This document shows, piece after piece, positions 1 to 7,482 of a DNA stretch of 64,000 nucleotides. A model generated the notes under the pieces. The model ran no database searches. It had not been told where the DNA came from and saw only the letters and a program-made list of their open reading frames with translations. The number at the start of each line of letters is the position of its first letter. The first letter of the stretch is position 1. A program made the position numbers and the translations under genes. This DNA comes from Bacillota bacterium (lineage in GTDB: Bacteria > Bacillota > UBA4882 > UBA8346). The stretch covers positions 1 to 64,000 of the forward strand of contig JAEYPR010000002.1 in assembly GCA_023410535.1 (NCBI GenBank), given 5' to 3'.

Positions 1-149
1 TTGAGCAAGGATGCACGGTCGTTGAGCAAGGATGCACGGTCGTTGAGCAAGGATGCACGGTCGTTGAGCAAGGATGCACGGTCGTTGAGCAAGGATGCGC
101 AGTCGTTGAGCAAGGACGCACAGTCACTCGGCAAGCCGGATTTATGAAT
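1..149 (+). repeat. 21-bp tandem repeat array, truncated by window start, with a 42-bp-type tail
   Basis: Six back-to-back 21-bp units fill positions 1-126. Each begins TTGAGCAAGGA and ends in a form of CACGGTCG. There are no spacers. The array then runs into a tail at about 121-149 whose reverse complement (ATTCATAAATCCGGCTTGCC and onward) nearly matches the 42-bp unit repeated at 52327-52620. Read on the plus strand each unit gives the heptapeptide LSKDARS without stops, but no ribosome site or start is visible. The left end is cut by the window. Confidence 0.9.
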
Positions 150-156
150 AGGAATT

Positions 157-206
157 AAAAAAGCTGCTGCATGGATGAACGTTGTTCATTTTTGCAACAG
201 CTTTTT
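157..206 (-). terminator. Rho-independent terminator of the isochorismatase-like gene
   Basis: AAAAAGCTGCTGCA pairs imperfectly with TGCAACAGCTTTTT around a long loop. On the minus strand the stem is followed by a T-run, directly after the stop of the gene that ends at 210. Confidence 0.75.
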
Positions 207-209
207 GGT

Positions 210-704
210 TTACGGCAACAATTTGCGTAATGCGTTGAGCGAAATAATGTCATTAACGCTTTCGACAAAGGGGATGTTGTTTGGATTGCGGCTGGCGATG
301 GCGCCGCGCAGGATAATCGGGGTCAGATCGCGGTCCAACGCGCCCCGGTAGGTCGACATGACGCAATATTCGGCGCTATAACCCGTGACGATTACCGTAT
401 CCACCCCTTGCTCGCGCAGGGTGGTTTCGAGCGGAGTCTTGTTGAATGAATTGCTATAGGTTTTATGGATGTGCGGGTCGCTCGCGGCGATTTGCAGGTG
501 ATCCGGTAAGGCAAATCCAGGGGAAGACGGCACCAGCCCTTCGGCTTCATTGATATTTTGAATACAAATGATCGGCAATTGTTTTTGGCGGAAAAGGTCA
601 ATCGCGCGATTGATGAAGTCGATCGCGTCATTTAACGAACGGGTGGCTTCCGGGGTCCGGAAAAATTGTTTTTGAACATCAATGACTAACAGCGCTGGTT
701 TCAT
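210..704 (-). CDS. Isochorismatase-family cysteine hydrolase
   Basis: This 164-residue cytoplasmic protein has the single-domain isochorismatase-like alpha/beta fold. The catalytic triad can be read as D9 (LLVIDVQ), K81 (HIHKTYSNSF) and C114 in VTGYSAEYCVMST. The family hydrolyses amides or vinyl ethers (nicotinamidase, N-carbamoylsarcosine amidase, isochorismatase). No substrate can be assigned, because the metal-binding His/Asp cluster of true nicotinamidases is not evident. The gene is preceded on the same strand by a secreted protein gene 20 bp away but does not obviously share a function with it. It ends in its own terminator. Confidence 0.85.
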   Translation of the reverse strand: MKPALLVIDVQKQFFRTPEATRSLNDAIDFINRAIDLFRQKQLPIICIQNINEAEGLVPSSPGFALPDHLQIAASDPHIHKTYSNSFNKTPLETTLREQGVDTVIVTGYSAEYCVMSTYRGALDRDLTPIILRGAIASRNPNNIPFVESVNDIISLNALRKLLP

Positions 705-724
705 GATTATCCGTCCTTTGCTTA

Positions 725-1453
725 TTATTGGAGCGCGTCAACCATTTCGATGGTCGCTAGTTTCGTTTTGGCGCGCTCGTTGGCTCTCGCGGTAAGGATG
801 GCGTTAAATGCCTCGAAATTGTCGGTTAGACTAAATTTACATTGATTCACGGGATAAATGGATGTTATTCGCGAAAGACGAATATTGGTTTTGAAGTCAG
901 CCTCATAATCGCCAATGTAGATTAGCTGGTTGGCTTTCGCGGTAAAGCGGATTTTCCGTTTAAGATCCCGCATCAGGGGGACAGTGAAGATCTCGGCGTC
1001 AAATGGACGATAACCGCTTTTATTCATGGTCAACCGGAAGGTGACGGTGGTCAATTCATATTCGCCGGGTTGAATTGCAATAACCCAAAAGGGGTCGTCA
1101 TCATTTTTCACGAGCGTTTTCTTCGGATATAGAATGGAATCCGAACCGCTGACCGGTTTGAACTTCAATTTGTAGTTTTTATTATTGTCCAGCTGTTCCA
1201 ACGAAGCTGCCAACGAACAAATAGTGCTATTATTAATACTCTCGGTGTTGTCCAGTTCAGGATCTTGAATATCCCACTTGGTATGAATTACTTTAAAACT
1301 TCCAGCGACAAAACACGAGGTTCCATCGCTATCCGAAAATGCTTTATCGGCTTTTTCGAGGGGAAACGGGCCTTCATTAAGTCCATTGACCACTGTGATG
1401 AAACAAAATAGTGAAAATAACAGAACAATGAGAATTGACGTTCGGATCTTCAT
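725..1453 (-). CDS. Secreted protein of unknown function, paralogue of the product of 4949-5671
   Basis: The 242-residue product starts with a signal peptide (about residues 1-25, a hydrophobic LIVLLFSLFCFITVV core). ATG 1453 has a good GAGGTAG ribosome site. I do not recognise the family. It shares a clear blockwise pattern with the protein encoded at 4949-5671: GTSCFVAGSFKVIHTKWDIQ against KTCFIFGSFKLVHTRWNIR, an FRLTMN/FRLTMD block, and LIYIGDYEADFKTNI against LIYIGDYDVDFKSNI. The two genes lie as minus-strand bookends around two paralogous secreted zinc peptidases. Inhibitor, partner or substrate roles are possible but are only inference from position. Confidence 0.75.
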   Translation of the reverse strand: MKIRTSILIVLLFSLFCFITVVNGLNEGPFPLEKADKAFSDSDGTSCFVAGSFKVIHTKWDIQDPELDNTESINNSTICSLAASLEQLDNNKNYKLKFKPVSGSDSILYPKKTLVKNDDDPFWVIAIQPGEYELTTVTFRLTMNKSGYRPFDAEIFTVPLMRDLKRKIRFTAKANQLIYIGDYEADFKTNIRLSRITSIYPVNQCKFSLTDNFEAFNAILTARANERAKTKLATIEMVDALQ

Positions 1454-1641
1454 TTGCTACCTCTCAATTATAATGATTTTAGTTACTTCCTTCAAATGAA
1501 ATCTTCGAGTCTTTTACGCAGTTTCCTTTCGAATTGGGAAAATTAAACTCATCAATTACAATTTTCCATGGTAACAAAAGGATTTGGAACCATAAAGCAG
1601 AAATAATCAAGAGTGGCATTTGATTATAAGGAAGGGATCCA

Positions 1642-3243
1642 ATGAAGCTCTGTATAGGAAAACGGGGAATGGCGCTTTGGGGGTTGTTTTTTTTACTCTC
1701 CTCAGTTGCGCTGGCTTTTGGGTCGATTAATATCAACGTAGAGCAGGGTACCGCCGAGATTGCGGTTCAAACCGTTCAGAAGATCGTTGCGGCGTTTGAT
1801 GAGATCGTCAGCCAGGATATGCAAGTTTTTTTAACCCGGAAAATTGACCTTTATGTCTGTCCAAATGAAGTGAGTTATGCTGCGGTTTTGCAGCGTAAAT
1901 TTAAGTTTTCGAAAAAAGAAGCGCAAAAATATGCGGAAACATCCAGCGGAATGTCGCGGGACGATTTGGCGGTAATTGCGATGAGACTGGAGATGACCAC
2001 CGTTGATCAGGTAAAAAGTGAAGCCTATCGAGTGACGCCCCATGAGTTGGCTCATCAACTCCAGGCGGACTTGAGCGGCAATTATTCCGGACGGACATTG
2101 CGTTGGATGCGGGAAGGAACGGCGGATTTGATCGGTGCGTTGGTCGCTTCCCGGTGCGGCTATGAGAGTTTGGAAAAATGGAAGTTAGATCGGATTAATA
2201 TATTGCGGAACGCTAAAAAATATGCGGATCCGCAAACATTGGGCTATGTGTCGTTAACGGAATGGAGCAAGAGCAGTACCGATAAGCTACATCCCTATGA
2301 AGTAGCGGATTTGATGGTTTTCTATCTCATGACCATTGTCAAGCAAGACTTTTATAAGAAGATGCCTGACTACTTCGCCCAATCCTCCAATTTTCGTGAA
2401 GATGCGCTAAACTTTGAAGAAATATTCGGAATTCCGTTGGATGATTTCTATCAAATGGTTCAAGTCTGGTTGGAGCAGTCTTTATCAGAGAGTGCCTCCA
2501 TCGAGGTGATTGCCAACGGTCAAACTGAGATCGGAAAAACTGTCGCCGCTGCCTTTCATCTGGGACAATCATTGTTAAAAGAAAAACTGGCAGTCGATCT
2601 TCATAGCAACCAGCGGATTGTTCTTGCCGACGGCAGGACGGCATACATTGCGGCTCTGACAAACGAGTTCGGACTTGCGAAGGAACAAGCCGAAAAAGCC
2701 GCCGCCGGCGCCACGTGGCGATTTAATAGCGGAACGACAATCATTGAAACCAATAATCTAGCTACGCAACAGCAAGGTTATTATCGGACCGCCAATATTA
2801 TGATGAAAAAGTTATTTAGTCAGCAAGCTTCAGCGAATTTTGTGAACAACCTGTTTTGGCTTCGCAACGGAACGGCCGAATGGTTTGGGGCGTTAGCGGT
2901 TGAAAAAGCGGGCTTGGCTTCTTTGGCAAGTTATCGTCAGTCATGGATTGAGACGTTACGCAACGCGAAGACTATTCCAACGTTGCAACAATTACAAACT
3001 GCGAAATCCTGGAACGATGCCATCGCATCCTATGGAGAACCGGTTGTTGCCAGTTATGCCGCTTTGGCATGCAGTCATTTGCTGGATACCAATAATCCGC
3101 AATCAATCACGTTATGGCTATATGCTTCAAAGCGTTCTACCGATCCTCAGAAGTCATTTTTGCAGGTGTTTACGATCTCAAATGTTGATTTTGCACAGCG
3201 TTTTGAGGAATATTTGGCGACAAATCAAATCAAAAGCAATTGA
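1642..3243 (+). CDS. Secreted gluzincin-type (peptidase MA-like) metallopeptidase with a degenerate second copy of the domain
   Basis: 533 residues with a signal peptide (about 1-25) and ribosome site AAGGAAGG before ATG 1642. The first half carries the zinc motif HELAHQ (H134, E135, H138) followed by REGTADLIGA (E158 as likely third ligand), the arrangement of Peptidase_MA-type gluzincins. The second half (about residues 290-530) looks like a repeat of the same domain: it keeps a matching NGTAEWFGAL block, but the HExxH position is replaced (TANIMMKKLF) and the ligand Glu is Asn. It is therefore probably one active and one dead domain. The next gene, on the same strand 42 bp downstream, encodes a paralogue with the same two-lobed layout. 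Confidence 0.8.
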   Translation: MKLCIGKRGMALWGLFFLLSSVALAFGSININVEQGTAEIAVQTVQKIVAAFDEIVSQDMQVFLTRKIDLYVCPNEVSYAAVLQRKFKFSKKEAQKYAETSSGMSRDDLAVIAMRLEMTTVDQVKSEAYRVTPHELAHQLQADLSGNYSGRTLRWMREGTADLIGALVASRCGYESLEKWKLDRINILRNAKKYADPQTLGYVSLTEWSKSSTDKLHPYEVADLMVFYLMTIVKQDFYKKMPDYFAQSSNFREDALNFEEIFGIPLDDFYQMVQVWLEQSLSESASIEVIANGQTEIGKTVAAAFHLGQSLLKEKLAVDLHSNQRIVLADGRTAYIAALTNEFGLAKEQAEKAAAGATWRFNSGTTIIETNNLATQQQGYYRTANIMMKKLFSQQASANFVNNLFWLRNGTAEWFGALAVEKAGLASLASYRQSWIETLRNAKTIPTLQQLQTAKSWNDAIASYGEPVVASYAALACSHLLDTNNPQSITLWLYASKRSTDPQKSFLQVFTISNVDFAQRFEEYLATNQIKSN

Positions 3244-3285
3244 ATAAATCATCTTGGTCGGCGTACTTAAACGGAGGTGCCTAGT

Positions 3286-4899
3286 TTGAAATGCTTATTC
3301 CATAAGATTGTTAAGCCCTTGCTCAGTTTGTTGCTGTTGGTATGCTTTTTATGTTTGGAGACAGCGGCCTATGGCGCGATTACGATCATCCCGGAGCCGA
3401 ATACCCCGCCCCAGGTGTTAAAGATTGTTGAAAAGGTTGTCGCGGCATTTAACGGTATTGTTGAACAACGAATGAAAGTGACCCTAAGTAAAGATATCAA
3501 AATTTTTGTCTGTCCCAACCTGCAAAGTTACCGTCGGGTTTTACAGGAAGAGTTTGATTATTCCCCGGCAGAGGCGGTGAGTCATTCGGAAATGACCGGT
3601 GGGGTCGCCCGCGACGAACGGAATTTGATTGCTTTGAACTTTGGTGAAGTGATTTTTGATCAAGAAAGCAGCGCGTATTATGTTACAGCCCATGAACTAG
3701 CCCATCAGTTGCAGTTTCAGTTAGCTTCCGGTAAAGAAAATAGGGGATTATATTGGCTTGCTGAAGGGTCTGCCGATTATATCGCGGCGCAAATTGCGGA
3801 AGATGTCGGGTTTATGGAAGTTGCCGATTGGAAGATTGAGCAATATTATGGTGTCCGTCATGCGAAAAACATTGTGTCGCCGTCGGAACTCAGTGACGTC
3901 ACGCATTATGGTTGGGAAAAGTTGATGAAAAGCGATCGTCATCCCTATACGGTTGCCGGGTTAATGACTTGCTTTTTAATGAAAATTGCCCCGAGGACCG
4001 GATTGAACGCAATTGCTCAGTATTACCAACGCTTAACCATGCTCGAAACGGCGGATATGAATTTCGAACAAAGTTTTGGAATGAGCTATCCCGATTTTGA
4101 GGAGAGGGTGCGCGGGTGGTTCGAAAATCTCTATATTCCCAGTCATCAGATCAAGTTTGACAGCAAAGGGAATTTTGACGCGATCAGTGGGATCGATGAA
4201 GGGTTTAACCGCAGTCAGGGCTTTTTTAAGGAGCATTTCGGAGAAGTTATCCGATCGGAACAAGAGATCTTGTTTGCTCCGGACCGCCGGAGTTTTCTAA
4301 AGATGCTCCAGGGCGAAATGCGTTTAGGACGACTCCAAGCGGAGATGGTGTCCAAAACCAACGCGTGGTGGTTACATGGGAAAAAAGCCTTGATTTATTT
4401 AGAAACAATCCCAGACTGTGCCAGCAAAGTGTATCATGGTTCCTTAATTGCGGTAAGACGGTTTCAGAATCAACAGGTATCCGCTGGGGATAGCTTGGCC
4501 AAGTCCGTGTGGCTACGGGAAGGAATGGCTGATGCCATTGCGGCCATGGTGACTGAAGATGCGGAGGCGGCTGCCGGAGGATCCTTTCGAAAACGCTGGC
4601 TGAAAAACCTTCAAGGGTGTAAAATCAAGTCTGAGTTAACCCTGACCGAACTGCTCAGCCAGGAAGGCTGGGATCGTGCGGTTGATCAGTACGGTATAAC
4701 CCAGGTGAAAGCATACGCCGCTGTCGCCGTAAGCGAATTAATGGCAAAGCAAGGGGTTCATCGCTTGGGAGAGTGGTTGGCGACAACCAAAAGTATCAAA
4801 GACCCGGAAAGTGCATTTGGAAAGGTTTTTGGGGAAACAGTTGCCGAATATTCCGAGGAGTTTAAAGGCAATTTAGCGGAACAACTGAAAAATTATTAG
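3286..4899 (+). CDS. Second secreted gluzincin-type metallopeptidase, two-lobed, second lobe degenerate
   Basis: Start chosen at TTG 3286, nine bases after an ACGGAGG ribosome site; the in-frame GTG at 3277 overlaps that site. The product is 537 residues. A signal peptide (hydrophobic LLSLLLLVCFLCL) is followed by a first peptidase lobe with HELAHQLQ (H136, E137, H140) and LAEGSADYIAA as third-ligand segment. The second lobe keeps REGMADAIAAMV, but the HExxH position has become SKVYHGSLIAVRRF, so only the first lobe should bind catalytic zinc. It is paralogous to the preceding gene across its whole length (CPNLQSY/CPNEVSY, HPYTVAGLM/HPYEVADLM). The two are likely co-transcribed and end at the terminator at 4907-4942. 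Confidence 0.8.
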   Translation: MKCLFHKIVKPLLSLLLLVCFLCLETAAYGAITIIPEPNTPPQVLKIVEKVVAAFNGIVEQRMKVTLSKDIKIFVCPNLQSYRRVLQEEFDYSPAEAVSHSEMTGGVARDERNLIALNFGEVIFDQESSAYYVTAHELAHQLQFQLASGKENRGLYWLAEGSADYIAAQIAEDVGFMEVADWKIEQYYGVRHAKNIVSPSELSDVTHYGWEKLMKSDRHPYTVAGLMTCFLMKIAPRTGLNAIAQYYQRLTMLETADMNFEQSFGMSYPDFEERVRGWFENLYIPSHQIKFDSKGNFDAISGIDEGFNRSQGFFKEHFGEVIRSEQEILFAPDRRSFLKMLQGEMRLGRLQAEMVSKTNAWWLHGKKALIYLETIPDCASKVYHGSLIAVRRFQNQQVSAGDSLAKSVWLREGMADAIAAMVTEDAEAAAGGSFRKRWLKNLQGCKIKSELTLTELLSQEGWDRAVDQYGITQVKAYAAVAVSELMAKQGVHRLGEWLATTKSIKDPESAFGKVFGETVAEYSEEFKGNLAEQLKNY

Positions 4900-4906
4900 G
4901 ATGATC

Positions 4907-4942
4907 AAAGCGGCCTGTAGCGTTAAGCAACGGGCCGCTTTT
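4907..4942. terminator. Bidirectional terminator between convergent genes
   Basis: AAAGCGGCC pairs with GGGCCGCTTTT around a 16-base loop, between the second peptidase gene and the convergent secreted-protein gene. It has A and T runs on both sides. Confidence 0.85.
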
Positions 4943-4948
4943 GATAAG

Positions 4949-5671
4949 TTATTTTAACGCGGAGATCAATTCGAAGGCGTCCAGCTTATCCTTGGCCTCG
5001 GTAGCGTTGATTAAAGTGGTTTTGGTCGCTTCAAAATTATCAGTCAATTTCACTTTCAGTTGGTGGTATGGGTAGATCTGGGTAACTGCCACCAAGCCGA
5101 TGTTGGATTTGAAGTCAACGTCGTAGTCGCCAATATAAATGAGCTGCTTCGCTTGGGCGTTGAAGGATATTCTGCGTTTGATGTCCCGTGCGATCGGGAT
5201 TGTGACAATGTCCTCATCGAAGTAAAAATAACCGATCCGGTCCATGGTTAAGCGGAAAGTAACCGTCGCCAGTTCATAATTTCCTGGCGGGAGCTCAATC
5301 ACCCAATAAGGATCTTCGTCATTTTTTGATAAAAGACTCGCGGCATAGTCAATGGTGTTGGAACCGGTAACCGGCTTAAGCTTAAGCTGAAAAGACTTAT
5401 TGGTGTCAACATTTAGGAGATCGAGCGAAATTAAACATTTACAATCATTGTTGACATCTTCCACGCTACCCACCAGTTTGGGATCGCGAATGTTCCAGCG
5501 GGTATGAACCAATTTAAAACTACCGAAGATGAAACAGGTTTTCCCTTTAGAGGAACTGATCGCCTTACCGGCTTTATCCAGAGACAACGGCGCCGGAGCG
5601 CTGAAACAGGTGGCGGAGACCAATAGCATAAAAAGTGATAACAAACTGAATCGGAATAAGAATTTTTTCAT
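4949..5671 (-). CDS. Secreted protein of unknown function, paralogue of the product of 725-1453
   Basis: Start chosen at ATG 5671 (MKKFLFRFSLLSLF), which has a GGAGGG ribosome site and gives a normal signal peptide. The longer reading frame, to 5773, would put 34 hydrophilic residues in front of it. The 240-residue product matches the 242-residue paralogue in length and in blocks such as GSFKLVHTRW, ELATVTFRLTMD, and LIYIGDYDVDFKSN near residue 190. It has no catalytic motif that I recognise. It is convergent with the two peptidase genes and shares their terminator. Confidence 0.75.
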   Translation of the reverse strand: MKKFLFRFSLLSLFMLLVSATCFSAPAPLSLDKAGKAISSSKGKTCFIFGSFKLVHTRWNIRDPKLVGSVEDVNNDCKCLISLDLLNVDTNKSFQLKLKPVTGSNTIDYAASLLSKNDEDPYWVIELPPGNYELATVTFRLTMDRIGYFYFDEDIVTIPIARDIKRRISFNAQAKQLIYIGDYDVDFKSNIGLVAVTQIYPYHQLKVKLTDNFEATKTTLINATEAKDKLDAFELISALK

Positions 5672-5855
5672 CGTGAGCACCCTCCAAAATTGGTTGTAAG
5701 ATGGCAAAACTTTATGTTTATCGAGTGTAGATAGTTCTAGCTCTTCCGTTAATATCCTGCCAATAATAGTCAATAAATAATGAAATTATCAAAAATGTCA
5801 GGTGTTTACTTGCTTACTGCGCTATTGGAGAGAGAATTTGGAGGGGTTTGATCCG

Positions 5856-5884
5856 TTGTAAGGAACCGTGTTTTCTGCTATAAT
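5856..5884 (+). promoter_or_regulatory. Sigma-A type promoter of the tRNA-Arg gene
   Basis: TTGTAA (5856-5861), a 17-base spacer and TATAAT (5879-5884) end 18 bases before the tRNA. Confidence 0.75.
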
Positions 5885-5902
5885 ATGAATGCTCATCATA
5901 AC

Positions 5903-5978
5903 GGCCCCGTAGCTCAGAGGATAGAGCAGCGGTTTCCTAAACCGTGTGTCGGATGTTCGACTCATCTCGGGGCCGCCA
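5903..5978 (+). tRNA. tRNA-Arg (anticodon CCT)
   Basis: Full cloverleaf of 76 nt. The acceptor stem GGCCCCG pairs with CGGGGCC, the D arm is GCTC..GAGC, and the anticodon arm is GCGGT-TTCCTAA-ACCGT with anticodon CCT. The T arm is GGATG-TTCGACT-CATCT. Discriminator G is followed by an encoded CCA. It decodes AGG. It is a single tRNA followed by its own terminator. Confidence 0.95.
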
Positions 5979-5990
5979 ATTCTAATCAGT

Positions 5991-6021
5991 AAATCCCTGC
6001 TTTTGATGCGGGGATTTTTTT
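5991..6021 (+). terminator. Terminator after tRNA-Arg
   Basis: AAATCCCTGC and GCGGGGATTT form a stem followed by TTTTT, 13 bases after the encoded CCA. Confidence 0.8.
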
Positions 6022-6175
6022 GTTTGGGGGATAGCAAGGAAGATTTTACGCTATAAATAATAAATCTTCGTCAGTCGAATAATACCGGTAGGTTTCTTAG
6101 CCCAACCGTTTATCCGAATTCGGGTGTGACGGATCGCTCCGCCGGGTCAATCGAAAAAGTTAGTGGTGATAGTTG

Positions 6176-6658
6176 ATGATCGAAATTCTTTTCTATCCCG
6201 CATTTTTAATATTCCTCCTGATCTTGTCGTTGATTTTTATCCCCAAACAAGACTACAAGGAGTATTTGATTTATGGTTTTCTCGGGGGTGGGATGGGTGA
6301 TATGGTGGTCGTCGGGATCTTTCAGAACTTGCTGCATATTATCCGATTCAAAAATACCGGGATTTTCAATGTCTTAGGAGAACATTTTTTATCCCCTCCC
6401 TGTTGGACTTTCACCGTCATGCTATTCCTCTATTTCTTGCCCAAGCAAAAGCTGTTTCAATATTTATATATTCTCACCTTTGCCGGGTATAGCGTGGGAT
6501 TCGGGATCGTGGTTCATAATGTCGGATTATTTGAGTACCGTCCTTGGTTCTATCCGGTATGCAGTTATTTAACCTTCTTGGGGTGGTGGGTTTTTAATAC
6601 ATGGTTGTTTGTAAAGACAAGCCCCTTGGCAGGATCGGTACGGGATAGGTGTCGGTGA
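6176..6658 (+). CDS. Small multi-pass membrane protein, unknown function
   Basis: About 160 residues with roughly five hydrophobic segments (for example FYPAFLIFLLILSLIFI near the N-terminus and LTFLGWWVFNTWLFV near the C-terminus). The topology resembles small CBO0543-like membrane proteins found in spore formers, but I cannot confirm the family. ATG 6176 is preferred over the adjacent TTG 6173. The ribosome site (GGTGAT) is weak. It is a single gene with no partner of known function nearby. Confidence 0.6.
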   Translation: MIEILFYPAFLIFLLILSLIFIPKQDYKEYLIYGFLGGGMGDMVVVGIFQNLLHIIRFKNTGIFNVLGEHFLSPPCWTFTVMLFLYFLPKQKLFQYLYILTFAGYSVGFGIVVHNVGLFEYRPWFYPVCSYLTFLGWWVFNTWLFVKTSPLAGSVRDRCR

Positions 6659-6816
6659 CGAACAAAATGCTAAGTTTCCCTGCATAAATATGGAACCTTC
6701 GCCAGTAAACACCGTTATTAAATATTAAGAAACGCAACAACGCAGGAATTGTTTTGACCCTTCCGGTCATACCATAACAACGAAGCGATCCTGAATGAAT
6801 CATTGGAGGGAATGAC

Positions 6817-7416
6817 ATGAGTAAAGATTTTTATACTGCGGTGAAAGAACGGCGGACGATTTACGGCATCAGCAAGGAGCCGGTAATTTCTGACCAACGA
6901 ATTCTGGAAATCATCGAACAGGCCGTGAAACATGCTCCTTCCGCCTTTAATTCCCAGAGCGGCCGGGCGGTATTGTTGCTTGGGGAACACCATCACCGGT
7001 TATGGGATATCACCAAAAACATCCTGGCCAAGATCGTCCCGCCGGAGATTTTAGAGCAGACGGTCGGAAAACTTAACGGGTTTCGCAATGGCTACGGTTC
7101 CATTCTCATCTTTGAAGACCAAAAGGTGATCGAAGATTTACAGGCAAATTTCCCAACATATAAGGATGCCTTCCCGATCTTTTCGCAAAATTCTTCGGGG
7201 ATGCTCCAATATATTCTTTGGACTTCATTGGAGGTTGAAGGTTTTGGCGCCTCATTGCAACATTATAATCCCCTGATCGATGAAGCGGTCAAAAAAGAGT
7301 GGAATCTGCCGGGTCATTGGAAGTTAGTCGCCGAAATACCCTTTGGTAAACCGACGGCACCGGCGGGAGAGAAAGAATTTCAACCGTTGGCGGAACGGGT
7401 AAAAACATTTCAATAA
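6817..7416 (+). CDS. Nitroreductase-family FMN oxidoreductase (Frm2/HBN1-like)
   Basis: 199 residues, cytoplasmic, with GGAGGG before ATG 6817. The N-terminus carries the FMN-phosphate contact pattern ERRTIYGI and the following APSAFNSQSGRAVLL block. The middle part (FPIFSQNSSGMLQYILWTSLEVEGFGASLQHYNPLID) is typical of the fatty-acid-repression/Frm2 branch of nitroreductases, which dimerise around FMN and reduce nitro compounds or quinone-like substrates with NAD(P)H. The physiological substrate is unknown. It is monocistronic and followed by a strong terminator. Confidence 0.85.
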   Translation: MSKDFYTAVKERRTIYGISKEPVISDQRILEIIEQAVKHAPSAFNSQSGRAVLLLGEHHHRLWDITKNILAKIVPPEILEQTVGKLNGFRNGYGSILIFEDQKVIEDLQANFPTYKDAFPIFSQNSSGMLQYILWTSLEVEGFGASLQHYNPLIDEAVKKEWNLPGHWKLVAEIPFGKPTAPAGEKEFQPLAERVKTFQ

Positions 7417-7432
7417 TTCAATAATCAGTAAC

Positions 7433-7467
7433 GAAAAAAGCTGCCCCAGGTTAGGGGGCAGCTTTTT
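7433..7467. terminator. Bidirectional terminator between nitroreductase and pectate lyase genes
   Basis: AAAAAGCTGCCCC and GGGGGCAGCTTTTT form a strong stem with A and T runs, between convergent genes. Confidence 0.9.
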
Positions 7468-7482
7468 GTCTACTTTTGGGAA

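Noticed and set aside
5822..6037. 71-codon open frame across tRNA-Arg
   Set aside because: It reads through the tRNA and its terminator; the tRNA explains the sequence.
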